A DNA stretch of 64,000 bases from Galaxea fascicularis (Eukaryota; Cnidaria; Anthozoa; Scleractinia; Euphylliidae), in assembly GCA_948470475.1 (NCBI GenBank), contig OX419346.1, positions 20,666,417 through 20,730,416 on the forward strand. Reading direction: 5' to 3'. The notes under the pieces were generated by a model. That model was not told the DNA's origin and searched no databases. It saw nothing but the letters and a program-made list of their open reading frames with translations. This document shows positions 34,580 to 49,000 of this stretch, in pieces. A program made the position numbers and the translations under genes. The stretch's first letter is position 1. Each line of letters begins with the position of its first letter.

Positions 34580-34802
34580 GCCCGTTTCAAACGTCGTGCT
34601 ACTGCCGTGTCGAACTAAATTCAAAAATTATAATTTATTTTAAAAGCCAGCAAAACCGGTTTGTTTTCGATTGACGCATGTTTACAGCAACAGCTTTCAA
34701 TTCGACTGGATTAAATTCAACGTCTGAAACCAAGTCGAGCTAGAGTCGTGCTGCAGTCGAGCCAGCTAAGCACGGCAGTAGCACGACGTTTGAAATCTGC
34801 CT
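34580..34802. mobile_element. MITE with TTTCAAACGTCGTGCTACTG ends
   Basis: Left and right ends share, in inverted orientation, a 25-bp block starting TTTCAAACGTCGTGC and reaching GCCGTG. Internal inverted pieces (TCGAGC, GTCGTGC) also recur. 223 bp, noncoding. Confidence 0.75.
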
Positions 34803-37800
34803 TAGTTTGGTGTTGTCAGACAAGCCTAGCGGGACGCAGCAAAGGAGGTAAACGGAGTCGAGGGCTCTGAAGTCCCTAAATATCTCGAAATACTCCCTAT
34901 TCCTCTCTTCAAATTGAAAAAAATCACGCTTAATGCTTTTATTTTTTCCACGGCCGACGGTTATTGTCTGTCGTTTTCACGCCTCGTGGTTAACTTTTCC
35001 GACGTTTCATGGCGAAAGGTTAACCCCATTGAGACCCTCATGCAAGTCGTTCCCAACACTGAAGCATTGTTGGCCAATATAACACCACTGTCGAGTCCAG
35101 TATATTGGGTTGCGGTAATGGCCGCCATCTTGCATTTGGGTGTTGTTGCGAGTTTTGATTGTTGAATCAACAGCATCTTAAAACATGCAGCAAAGACGGT
35201 CAGCGGTGGCCCTAAAATGTTGCATGTTTTTGGACAACAACGTTTGGAACGTTTACACGGGCTTTGAAGCTAATGGAAGAGATTAGCCAGTATTGTAGGG
35301 CAATTCATTCATGGAACAGAAGCGTATAAATACAAAAAATTCTATGAGCGCACAATTTGAATTCTGAGATGACTATTAAAGGCTCTAATCTAATATGCAA
35401 AATGAAAACCCACCGTAACAACGTTATTTCAATTTCCTTTTGCCATGAAGTGTGCCGTTTCCTGCATTTTAAGTCTCAATATTGACTGATAATATATTTA
35501 TCCCCATACCTGCCTTTGATCTCGTCTATTACATTAAAACTAGTATTTCATATAACTTCCGAGAGCTTCTTTTCTTTATATTGGTTAGAACATGCTTTCG
35601 GACACTGTTAGCTCTTCGGCTTTCATAGTTTTGTTTACACGGGTAGTGGCATCGCCTAAACGAAATCGATTCCGCTTCTTACACCAAAGGCCATTTGCCT
35701 TTGCTTAAAATTTACTGAAATGGCTTAACTCTTAATTAAATTTTTATAAAAGAATCTCATTTTTAGGCGGGAAAACGAGTTCTATTTACCGTCATCCAAT
35801 TAAGCTTTTGCACTCGGTTCCGCCGCAGTGTTAAGATATTATGTTCGCATTCGGCATGCGACAAAAAAAAAACGCCGTTTTCTGTTCCACTTAACTCGGT
35901 TGAATTGAGGAGAACCAGTGAACAGGTTCTCAGCTGACAAACAAGAACTACTAATTCATCAGATATGGTCGTCACCCTTATTTTTTCAGCGCTAAGCCTC
36001 TGGGTTCATATTTTAGCAGCTTATAAATTAGCTTCGTAGGAATTTTGCCCGTAATATATTTACGGCGGAAGCTTAAACTGTTAATACATTTACGATAACA
36101 GTCTTCACGGAAATCCATCCTCTTGTGGTACAGCTGCAAATTTGCATGTACTTAGTTTTTCCTTAAATTTTCGAAGGATTAGGAATTATTTCACAAACTG
36201 TAGAAATTAAGAAGAAAGCGATGTCTTACATAACCAGCCCTCAAAGCCCGCGCGCAATCTAGGCCAGTGGAGACCACACTAAACGCGATCTTTAGGCCTG
36301 GGAACGATACTTAACACGCATGCACAAACGCCCGGGTGTTTGGATTCGTTCAAAGGCTTATACAGGTTTGCACTGTTCTGGTTCCTGTTCTGGCGTTTGC
36401 TTTGCTGATGAGGACCATAAACGGATTTGATGCAGGGGTGGTAAACGACCGGGCACAATTGTCATGCAACTTCAATGACTGCCACTCAATGTGAGCAAAT
36501 TTGGTGTGTGAGATGTAATCTCAAAAAGACAGTAAATTCTCAGTATGTTTGCACTTGAGTTAAACGTGTCCTCTGCACAGTCAGCTTAAAGGGTCTAAGA
36601 ATTATACTGGGAGATACCTGTCATGATAAAGATAATCACAAGATTATGTTTTAAAGGAATTTGCCACGGAACGCTAAATACAATTCGTAACGTTTTTTTC
36701 TTCAACCATTTTAAAACTGCCGGAACGTTCCTTTCTTCTCGGGAAAATTACAGACACAGAACTCGGAGACTGAAATTTCCGGAGGAATTAAAATCCTAAA
36801 AACTAATTAGTTTTCGGTGAATTTTTCGCGACCTCTAAATGCGAGCGAATCACCTTTTCAAAGCTACAAGTCAAAGCTAATTTTGTCTTTCGCTAATTTA
36901 ATTTGTTCCTCAGTTTCCGAACCTAAAGCGCTAAAAAACTGTTTGCGTTTTGCCATACTTGTCCACAGTGAAAAGTTATAGCACATTTTCGAAATAGTAT
37001 TAAAAAATGTGAAGTGATCGTACAAAAATCGCGCTCTGAGAAAAAATGTTCGAAATATAAATTTCGCAGACACGTTTTTGTATATGTCAATCTAGCCACT
37101 GCCCAAATTTGAGGGCAAACGGCCAAATTCCCTTTGAGTTTAGCTCTTTAAAGTGTCCCCTTCAAGTAAAAAAATTGATTCTAGAAAACAATGCTAAGAA
37201 TGTTAATCAAACGGGTAATTCTTACGTCCAGCCAAAACTTAAAACCGCCATTTCTCCGCCAATACTCAACTAATTTTTTCAATAATTTCTTTTTACGTTG
37301 GAGATCCCATTTCGATCATTACTTTAACCGAAAAATCCAAATTTGAAGAAAATTTCCAATCTGAAGGTATACGGTAACTTTAAATCAAAGTCAAAACAAA
37401 TTACTAACACCACAGTGGAGTACTGCCAACAGCTTTTGTTTGAAATTAAATGATCACGTTTTAGGATTTGTAGCCATCTTTTACAAAAAAAAAACTTAGC
37501 AGTAAAACTGAGAGACTTAAAAACCAGTCTACAAGTACAGAAAAAGGTGTTTCGGAAATTGGTTTTCCATCATATTCAGTCAGATAATTTCACCTGGGAG
37601 ATTCATGCACGCAACTTAAAAATACCATGCATTATTTCCGCCCATGTTATCCCTTATGTTCCTGAAATAGTTACAGTGATTATTTTAACATTCAAGTCTT
37701 CTTTAAAAAGGCAGGTCAGAACCTTGAAACCTTCCGATAATTAAAAGAGGTTGTTCTAGCTCGCCTTTGATCAGATTTGTGATTGTGTTTTTTCGGAAAG

Positions 37801-40800
37801 ATTAATAGTCCAGCATGTGCCGCTATCTCTTACATGCAGTTCACTCTCAGTTATGATTACAACTCCAAATATTTTCTCTACCTCATGAACTTGAAGAAAG
37901 AGCAAAATTAGCTTGAAGACGTTTGGATAGGATGTTGCCGATTTAGTTCGCGAACTGTCTGAACACTTTCAAATCTAATATCGTCGATTTTCTTTAACGC
38001 AACTCCCTTCTTCTAAACATGACCACGGAAATTCTGTGCAAGCATGCTCTATTAAACAAGACTCTTCATTATTTGATTTGCTTGGAGCTTATCCCAGGGC
38101 CCACTTTAAAAACACAATGCTTCGAGCGAATGAGAGCGGCCATAAAGTCCTGTTAAGTTAATTAGTATGTCGCCTGACCACGGATAGAGTTCGGCCGGTC
38201 TGTAAAGAATTAGTCAGTTACCATTTTAATTACTTTTTGATTATAATTAACTTGAACTAATTCCAAACAAGATACGTGGCTTAATACTATAAAAACTGCG
38301 GCAGTAGTTTAAGAAAGAAGACCCCAAAATTATGCTATTCGAAGTTGCGCGAATAGGTTTAACTTACCATCCAGTGCCCCTCCTCGCTTTGTCTATAGAG
38401 ACTTAAGCTTCCGTGTGTTGCGTACTATGTTACAAACGTTAACAAAGGTAGAAACAATCGTTTCTTCTCTGAGACAAAAGCAATTTTTAGGCTTTACGTT
38501 AGGAATTACAAGAGTCCATATGGCCGCAGTCTTCATTATCTAAGTTTTCAATTTCCGGATTTCGGCGCTCGAGTGTCTGGCTGGAATTTAACTAGTAATT
38601 AAGAATCAGCCACACTATTCAACCATCAGACGGAGAAACGCCGTGTTTTTGATTTCACTGAAAGCTAAGAAATGACTAAAATTTTAGCGCTTTGCCAAGA
38701 AATGGCCGAAAGTTAGCTAATATCAGCTGAGATTGTAACACCTTCTTCCTCCAAACCCTCTTTTCACTTAAGTGCAAGGTAATCGAAGATTTGCTAAGAT
38801 TTGGCAAACATTCCAATTTCCTTCAGTTAAAGGAAGGAAGACGTGAGGCACGTAAGATTGTATGTCCACGGATAAACGGAACAACCCTCTAAATACGGTT
38901 TGAAAAGAAGAATTCCCCTTCAAAGTTAGTAAAAAAAAAAAAAAGAGAGAGTTACCCAAATCTTGTAAAATATTTTTCCAGTCTTCCCAAGGAAAAAAAT
39001 CGGATTTGTCTAACTGGGTTACGAAAAAGTAATTTAGGATTTAAAAAAAAGAAATAGTAGGATTTGAATGGTATGTTCGCATTTAATAGATATCTTTCCG
39101 GATTTTGAAATATTTTCCTCTAAGCCGACCCTCTTCTAGATTCGCGAAGGATAAACTGAATATTTTTATCCTTTTGCAGGAAGAAATTTTTTATGTTTAC
39201 TTATTCAATTCTTAAACTGAAATTGTGTGCGTGCCAAGGGGTGAAGCTTAAATCCTTAAAACTACGACTGTTATTTCAACTCTGGCCTGTTTTGAAATCC
39301 AAGAGGGTTACAACGTTCAAAGTTCATTATAAAAAGCAATAGATAAAACATAAACATAGATCACATGTACTGTGTATTTCGTCCTCAGTAAATAATCAGC
39401 ACCAAATGAAAGTGTGTAGAAGATTAATCTCAAGATTTATGTTGAAAGCAGTTTGGCAACACACCAAAACAGCACCACACTCATTTGGACAGTGCAATCT
39501 TTCGGCATGTGGTCTGGATGATTGCACTGTACTTTTTCATTTCACGCAAAGCACCCCGCAATAGTCCAGCCTGAAATTTACAGAGCCAGCCTTTTAAATG
39601 ATCCACACAAACCAAAAACCTACTTGGCACCACACCAAAAAAGCTTATAATCAAAAACTCTTAATCAGAGCTTTCAGCAGCCGAGAAAAACCTTCGACCA
39701 ATGTAATCGAGGGTCTTTTCGTCGGAGTGATACAGTTTCCTACCTTTGCATAACAATCCATGAGCCGGTGACAAATAACCGGCAAAATGGGGAGATGTTT
39801 TGCTAAGATAACTCTACAAATGCTGGTGGGAGACACAAATCAATTGATCGGCTACTATACAAGTTTCACACCCTAAGCTGTTGCATGGTGCAGACAATGG
39901 TCTCTATTTCGTTTTGAAAATGCTTCGATGCGATCCGTTCTGGTCTCACTTAGACCCATGATTATTTGTTTTATGCTTACTTGACATCAACTTACTCAGT
40001 GATTTGAATTCCTGGCTGAAATGCGTCCGTCCACAAATCAGTGTACGCTGGTGTCGTAGGCTGCGAAAAATAACACTGGATTTAGTTGAGGATTTCGACG
40101 GTCTTATACTTTCTCTTTCTTAAGCCACACCTTTAGGTTGTTTGGCGACAACGGTTAACAACAAACAGCTCCTAAGGGTTCCGTGCGTACACATAATCAG
40201 ATTTTAAGTTCATATTAGATGGCTTTCTCACAAGTATTGTATTTTTTAAGCCTTTCAGAATTAAGTCTCCTGTGAATTTATGCTTCTAGTTCAAGATTTT
40301 ATGGGGGCAAAGATGACACCTGAGGAATGTTTTTCCAATCAAAGTTAATAGGCACATTTGTCCAGAACGATTTCTAAGAAAAATGCTAAGCCAACTAATG
40401 AATAGATTTAATTTCCATTTCGTAGACAATTTTCCAATCTCTGTGGGGTTGTAAACACTTTTGCTGCTTAAAGCCGTTTGTCTTGTCGCTGGCAAAAAGG
40501 GCAAATGTAATACAGAGTTCCACTACTACTGACTGCAACAGATGCAGTCGGCAAAGGAGGCCATTGATAAATAACAGGTGCATTCATTGGCATAGGTTTT
40601 GTGGACTGAATTCTGAGGCTGAATGCAACAAATTGCATTTATTGACCGGAGGAAACATGCTGAATCTCATAGTATATAAGTAAAACGGGACTAAATGCAT
40701 TAACACGTTTTCCCGCGTTCGAAAGTGTTGTCGAATTCGTCTCTGCGCCTCGTGCCTCTTCGTTTTTTCCCGCGCTTGCATGGCAGCCTTGGAGTTTTTC

Positions 40801-43800
40801 CCGCGTCTTAACGCGATCGAAACCGGCTGTAGCCGGTTGTTTACTTCGAGTCTCGACTCTCATTGCGTAATTTACGTCCTTTGAACTTGACAAGACGTTT
40901 GTTTTGTTTTGGACTTACAGTGTTTTAGAAAAGTAACGAAAAGCACTTTATTTACAGACAGTTATTGATATATGTTATGCACACTGTATATTTGTTTTTT
41001 GTTACGGTTTTGTTACGGTTCGCAGACGTGTACGAATAACACAAAAATGAGCGAAATGTTTTGAAGAAAAGCAAACTGTTTGATGTTGAATTTGTAAATA
41101 AAGATCTTGTGTGACCTACTGTGCCCTTGATGTCTGTACTTAGATTAGATGTGTGTTTTTCTCTTAGTCTGCATTGACTTTCGCCAACATAGCAGCAGTT
41201 TCGTGGACCAACTCAATTCGGCCATAATGTATATTAAAGCACATAATGTCATGTTTTCAACTAACTTATAGACGTAAGACAATCTAATGTAGATTTAAAT
41301 TAAATTAAAAGCATAAAGCAGGAAGGCGTGACTGTCTCCTTTTGACAGGTTCTCAGTCTGCGGTGCTGTTGTTTTTCAAAATTTGCAAAAAGTTTAAAGA
41401 CATGATAATTTATTCCATTCATATATTTTTTATCAGCACTTTAAAGGGAACATTAGTTTAGCGCCAGCGTTGCAGTTCGTACTTTTTACCGACTTCTTCA
41501 TCGATAGCAAACCTGTAAAAACAGCCCCTGCGTGTATTATTTATAGATGTTTAGCGGTCTCCCAATTACTGTTAATCCAGCAAAGTCACGTTTTTTACGG
41601 TTTCGAGATCCATGTAGCGCTCGTGGGTGAGGTCATTTTCTCACGGCGCTATTTAAAACTATTATACCACATATCGCAGTTAGTCTGCTAAGAAAAACTA
41701 TCTAAGGGACATGAAAATTTGCACGAAGTTTGTCATCGTTGTCATTTTGAGAACTGCGAAAATGCTTTGTATAATGCAATGTTTTCCAACTCGATCAAAA
41801 GCAAAACGAGTCCGGTACTACATTTGAACCATTCAGTTCTTGTTTGCGTTGTTATAGCTGTGATACTAATATTTTTCAGTGCCACTTTTATTTGGTGGTA
41901 GCATTACACTTGAAGTAACTGTGGTATACTATATATACGGACAGAGCCTTGGCAACAACACTCTGTAGCTACTTCAAAAGCGGCTACACTGTATGTAAAA
42001 TCAATTCAGTTATCTACTACGTATATTTCGTAAATTTCGATTTGAAAAGGAGATTCTTTACTCGAGTGAAAAAAGCCTCAAATATGAAGGTCTGTAAATT
42101 TTGTAATCTCGAAACATCTTGTATTACCGTTATGCAGTATTATATTTCGTTATCATGGTTCAGTTTAAGCCAATACCTATCTGATATGGCCTAACAGTTA
42201 TCTTCAGTAAAACAAACAAACAAACAAAAAGACAGGTAAGCAAACAAAAGAAAAATCGCATGTCAACATGCTAATTCTCCTTAACCTACGTTATTATTTG
42301 TCCTAGGGAGTGGGGGAGGGGGGCATTCATCCGCGAAACCAGTTCCGACAACGTCTCATTTACTACTGAGGACAATAAACAGAGACGTCGATGAGACCTT
42401 AAATTACCTTCCCTCCCTCTCCATTCACTGTACCCTCCCTACTTGGGAAGTATTTTGGTACTGTTATGCAAGCCCAGGTCTTCTCGGTTTAAAAAGGAAT
42501 ATTTCGTGTTTTGCGTGGGTGCTTCAACCTACAAATCGTAAAACGTTCATATTATTTGCAGAAAATCGCCACCGAAAGAATGCAAGTTGCGACGAGGTCA
42601 ACGAACCAGATACATCATGTGCACCAAATCATAAAGAAGGTTGACTGTTGCCACCGAGAATTAAATAATCAAAAAGCATCAAATAACATTTAGCAGATAA
42701 CGTTAGCCGTGATTGAAATTATCGTGACGCAAATCTCGTGTTTTTTTGCCTCCACGACAAATTCACGAACACCTTTCGCCAAGTTCGAATTTTTCGCATA
42801 TCCCTTCTGAGGTCGAAAAAGTGAACAACTACCACTTCTGAAGCTGATACGAAAAAACCTTACTGCCTTAGATATAAATACCTGAAGTTAAATAAAGTGT
42901 CCCCAATGCCTTACCTTGCCACCACGGAAAGGAAAGCTAATTGAAAGTACTTTAATCTCAAAGCCAGCGTCTGTTCAGTTTTTCAGGGAGATAAAACTTC
43001 AGAATAAATGACCAATTTAGTTTTTCGCAGGTTAAGGGTTAATCGCTCTAATTGCGGCTTTGCGGGCCTCTAAGATACCTCAGCGGATTGCGGGCAAATG
43101 TTTTTCGCAAGTATGTGATGAGCTTGCATGGCTTGTTCACGTCGGCTCTCATCTGTAACTCTGTGTACCTTTGGAGTGCACATTTCCACACCAACTCATC
43201 TGAGTTTTCTTTAGCCAATTAGCAACAAGATCATCATAAACCGCAATGCAGAGCACGCGACTTTCTCGTGCCACGTGCAAAACCTTTCACGTGCAAAATT
43301 TCCTGTTTCGTGATGAAGGCTCTTAAAATCACAGCACGTAAGTGTTTAAGACACCAAAACGTTTCGCTGCTGTAGTCCAAGTTTTGATTGATATTAATAA
43401 ACTTATTTCATCTTCTGGTAGAAATAAAAGGTTACTGGTAACGAGACCTACGCTTAACACAAAAAAGACTTCCTCAGTTAAAACTCTAGTGAACCTTTCT
43501 CATAAGAACGTTAAGGCTGAGATTTGCCAAAATTTTAAGAACATGCTAAGAACATAACCAGGTTGAGAGTCAGTAAGAACGTCTTTATTTTACTCATTTG
43601 TTTTCGTTAAGTTGTCATCCTCTGTCTTTAGTGCTTTTTGTAAAGCCAAATTTTCCTAGAGTTGGTTGGGGCGACATCTTGTTCTCTGAAAATAGCAAGA
43701 CATACAAGCACGCGACAAGCAACCTGAGGCTCCGCACTGATTTATTGAAACACTATACCATGTAACTTAAGAACATCTTAAGAACGTTTGCAGGCTCAAA

Positions 43801-45837
43801 TCGCCAATAAAAATAAGAACGGCAGTTAGCCTCAGCTCCAAAATTAGACATTCTTATAAAAAAGAGGGTAGTGACTTTTTTACTCTCGTAGGAGGACTGA
43901 TACAGTTTAGATTTCTCTTTTCTACGTCGACATAATAATATCCTTCTACATATTTTCTGCATAAGAATTCTTTATTAAAGGATTTTTTTCTTCTAATACA
44001 GCTAAGAAAAATCCCCTTCAACTGCTGCTCACTATATATTTATGTCCGCAAGAAAATTGATAACGTGAGAACTTAATTAAACGACACATTTTAATACAAA
44101 GCAGTTCATCGTGTTCACATGACTAGCTATGGATGCCTTTTCAGCAAACGTTTACATATTGACGCGAAATTAAAAAGAAACTCCTAAATACAACCGTATG
44201 TGAGGTATCGAGCAGAAGTTTCACTGGGCAGAAGTTTCACTTCATTATATGTTATCATGAGAAATCTTTTTACACTTGAGAATACTCAGTAATACCGACT
44301 AAGACTGTTTACCCTTTAGTCCTAATGCTGACCAGGGCACTGTACTTTGTGCCTGCAATATCACCACTTTATCAAACACAGTAGTCATGAGAATATAAAC
44401 AATGATCACCTGAACACAAAACAAAGACAAAATGTTTCAAGAAATTCTCCCCACTAGTGTGGTGAGAATTATACAGGGACCAGTGACAAAATATACATGT
44501 TGATCACTTAAGGATGCGGATCCCTTTCTAATACAAACGACCAGAACGTGCACGGCTATGACACCCTCTCGTAATCAGATTTCTAAACGACGGCTTGCTC
44601 ACGTAGAGCATTAGCAGCTATTAAAGCTAGACGATTAATGTATAAACAAAACAAAAAGCTTTTAGAGGTTCGTTTTAAAGCCACCTCGAAGCCCAATCCT
44701 CTAAGAAAGCTTCTGAAGCATTTGTCATAATTTATCCCATCTCATGCAAAATACAACATGAAACTTTACCCTTTCAGTTTAGATTACAATCCATGGGTCA
44801 ACTTTGATTTTACTGATTTCTTAAATGTCAGTTTTGAAGTGCTATTGCAAGTTCTAGTAATTTCTATCCCGTGTTTACTGAGTTGAATGGACTCGTGATT
44901 TTCTGGTATGATTCTAAATGATGAAGAGAAATACAATACTGATCTTCACACTTGCTCAGATTAAACGGATAACAATTTGTTGCCTTAGGATTGTGTGGGT
45001 GTTGGAAAAGCCTTCGGAATTTAAAGTCTCTTCTGCTGATATTGGTCAGAGGCAAAACTAATCGTCTAAAGTGACATGTAACAGTCGTGTTACCACCGTG
45101 AGCTCAAGTCGCTTATCGGCTCTAAGTTGTTACCAAGATTGACCACGCCCACGGAGTCATTTCAGTCTTATAGGATATATCGCTTCCGCCTGCCTTAGAA
45201 TGAAGAGTTTGGGGTTATGGAAGTTAAAGAGAGCTCAGGCTTTAAGTATCAAGGTGAAAGCTGAGTGTTTTCTTTAGCAGTACCCCCAATGATGCATACC
45301 GAGAGGAAACGGGGCAATGGCGGCGAAAGAAAAGGGAGGGAAGAATTACACATATTTTCCCCACCGTATTCTACAGAAAGTAGAAAGCCCCCACAGTGTC
45401 CTGCGGAATTTTAAAAGACAGGGAGTTAACAGAGAACTTTAAGTGGTAAAAAAACAACAGGCATAGATCCCGCCGCCTAGACTGTGGGATCAAGACGCCA
45501 ACGTTTTTTGACAAACCTCAGTCATTTGGTCCACACAACGTTTAACAAAAAGCTCAGCTCTATTACTAAAGAATGTTAAAATACGAGGCTAAACTGCTCA
45601 ACTGACAAACAACTCCTCAGAGACGTGGGTTCTTCTTGAGTGGTCACACTTGAACCGTTCGGGAGTAGACTTACAAGCACAATTTGTAGAAAAATGTAAA
45701 CGCTAAATAAACAAAATGAAAAAACAATGTAAACCAAAAACTACTGCGCGATTTGATTGCCCTGGCTTTTAATTCCATTTTTCGCTCTGACTTTATAAGT
45801 TGTGAGCATCCACAAGCATAGCGTGCGAAGTAGTGCT
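34803..45837. other. 11-kb gene-poor region
   Basis: No gene recognised. A diverged 106-bp unit lies at about 37405-37470. Three TTTTCCCGCG cores at 40708-40805 precede an AATAAA at 41097-41102 with no identified gene. An AAAC microsatellite lies at about 42209-42250. Small open frames around 41470-42190 have no recognisable product. Confidence 0.4.
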
Positions 45838-46075
45838 TAGGTAGCTTTCATTTGAATAGTTACACTTTAGGATTTCATCCACAGACTCAAAAAATGGAAC
45901 CACCTTGTACAGCATAACAAACAGCACCACAGGAAAGTACTGCTCAGTAGCTTTCATTTGAATGGTCACACTTTAGGATTTCATGCCCAGACTCAAAACT
46001 TAGAACCACCTTGTACGGCATAATACACAGCACCACGGGAAAGTACTGCTCAGTAAATTTCTCGTTAACGGTCAC
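45838..46075 (-). repeat. 106-bp repeat, cluster H
   Basis: Two good units and a partial third, orientation as cluster A: TTAGGATTTCATCCACAGAC, then TTAGGATTTCATGCCCAGAC, each followed by ACCACCTTGTAC and CACCACRGGAAAGTACTG. Confidence 0.85.
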
Positions 46076-49000
46076 CCTCAACTATCTTACTTAGAAAGAA
46101 AAAACACTTTAGAGCGATAATCACATCCGAAAGTTTGGCTTAAGCCACTTGCTTTGAAATCAGCCTTAACCTGAAAAGTGGGTGATATTATAAGCTAACA
46201 CCTGTTCCAGCGGAAAAACATTCATGGTTAGACAAACCAAAGTAAATGTTGGCCTTATTCTGCGTAGTGGGAGGGACAAAGTCGGAACTTAACACCTAGA
46301 AATTAGGCAACTTTCGTTTGCCAACTTGTTGAAGTATTAGACACCCCATGTCGACCCTTAAGGCCACTATCAACCTAGCGGAAAGTTCTGGAGTCCAGCA
46401 TGCCACGTAAAAGTTGTAAACAGAAACTTAAATACCCTGCTCCAATTTTTCCCTGGTTATAAGGATACAGTAATGATGTAAAATGCAGTTGTTGCGTCGG
46501 AAAGGAATTGAGTGATGAATAAAACTAATAGATTTTCGAGGAAAAGTTTGTCATAAGCATATCTAAGTCACCTTAAGAATTATTCGGAAAACAAAAATGG
46601 GAGTGACGCAAGAACACCTTTGAACTTTAATAGAAACGCGGTGAATATTCACGCACGAAACGAGATTGCATAATGCAGGGATATTTCAAGTATCGCACTG
46701 TTATGATGCAAGCATACGGGCAATGGGCACTTTGGAAAAATACAAGTGGATTGCTCACCAAAAATTGAGGCATCTATTAATTGGGGAAGGGGTATTTGCT
46801 TGCACTCTCAGCAAACCATTTCTTCATTGAATACTAACCGATATAAAGAAGAAGTTTGAACTAGAAATTTTTTTACGCCAGCAGAATGTGAACAAAAATA
46901 ACCGTGAGTTAGATCAAAACAAAAGGAAGGGTGACAAACAGGACCCTAGAAACTATTTTTATCTGAGAATTGCCTCAAGTGTGAAAATTAATCCATGTTT
47001 GAGATAATCGATTCGCAAACAGTGTTTTTGAACGTTTTTAAGAATCCGTCCTTTAACTAGGGGGTGGTGATTTGAGGCATATGGCCTTCACATTGGTTTA
47101 ATATAATCCAGAATGGTTTTGGTTTTACTAGAGTCGTGGAAACTTTGAAAGATGGGGAAGTCTCTATTTAACAGTTTGGGTGCGTAGGTGTTTACTGAAT
47201 TTCAATCTGGTGTCACATCATAAATCAGACATTTTCTTAAGTGAACATTTCCGATAACATTAACAACTATTTTCACCTCTCAGTGTTGAATGTGAAAATT
47301 TCTTCGGACTCAAGATTGAAAACAAGCAATATATCAGGTCTTGAGAACAGTTAGAAAACAGAGCTGCTGCAAAAAAAAACAACACAGAATACATGTAAAT
47401 AGGTTTTTAGGGGTAAAATCAGCAGTTTTTGCTTTTGTTTTTCATTTGCAAAACATATGGGTCAGATTGTGGGAGGGCAAGTTATATCTTCACCAACACT
47501 GACCTGGTGATGTAGGTAATTGCAGGATCGTTGGCACGCAAATGTTGTTTTTGACGTTTTGAAATCTCGGTTTGCGAAAAACACCTTCTTTTGCTAAGGG
47601 GTGGGAAAGGCAGCTGACTAGCCCTTGCTACTCCGCTCCCCCCTCCCCCCTCTTGCGTTCTTTCCGATCTACTTCACAGCGAGAGATGTCTTGCATGCCA
47701 CTCGCTCAACCATTTATCCTTTGTCGGTGAATGTGAAACGGTTGATAAGCGCAAACATCACTCCTCGGATCGCAGCGCTCGACTCGAAACCAACTATCTG
47801 AGATAAGACATCTAGAGGTATAAATTAAATTTGTTTGAAAGCTGGTCTGATATCTGTGGATATCAATTTGGACGACTAGATCTGGTTAAGAGGTCAGGAT
47901 GATATCTCTCAATTTCCAATCATATTGCGTTTATCAAAGAAGACATATGCCCCATATTGGAACAAGCATTTCCGTTCTTATTTGGTCATTCTGTTTTCGT
48001 TTAAAGTATCAATGTTGGTGAATGCACTGTTAATGGATAGCCAAGGATTTAGTGGGCGCGTGATAGATTTTGTACGAACATAAGCAGTAAAAACACTTTC
48101 ATCTTTAAATCTTGATAAAGTAAGAGATCTTTGAGTTAAATCTGCAGCCTAAGGAAAGAATTCGTGAAAGCGGGTGATTATAGATGGCCCGAAAGATAAG
48201 CTGAGAAAAGATCTTCGCTTTTATTGTTTTAAAAGGTTGTCGTCGTTTAAGCTTAATTTTGTTGAACAACTATCTAAAGCTGTAAACAATTGTCTCAGGT
48301 ATACTGACAATGAATCGCAAGTCAATACGCAACTGTAACTAACGGCAAATCTCAGGAATCAATTTTGTTATCTGTCGCTATTGCGGTGTACGTTGCGCAA
48401 CGCGACATGCCCATCCCTTAAAACTCCCCTTTGGAACCAAGATATATATCGGAGCTGGAAAAAGATTACGATGTTTTCTACACACGATGCGAGGTGAACT
48501 TCCCACGATGGTCAGCGAGTTAAGGAATAAAAAAGTACTCTAATTTGTCAGAAATAGGTACATCTTACTTTATCGTATACTCAGGTCGTAAGTCACCCTT
48601 ATCTCATTCGCCTTCAAAAAGGAGTTCACCCTTTGTCGGTCTGTCGGATCTGGCAACACACCAATGAATCTATGGAGTTTTGTTTACCACGTGCGAAATA
48701 TTTGTTTCCGGAAGAAACAATAACATTACGTTCAAACCGCGCGAACGAACGTTGAATAATTTTGCCGCGCGATTCGTGTCCTTGAATGAAACTAAGTAAG
48801 TGCTCGATGCACGCATTTCAGGAACGCTTGATGAGGTCTTCTGTTTCAGACACGTGGCGCAAATTAACACGTTTAAACGTTTTTAAACTTGAATACCGAT
48901 GAAATTGCTTGCGTGAACAAATCGATTTTTTTCCTCAAAAAGCTGAGTGTTGTTAATCCTTCTTAGGGAAGGCTTCAAAGCAAAGCTTCCCAACTTGTCC

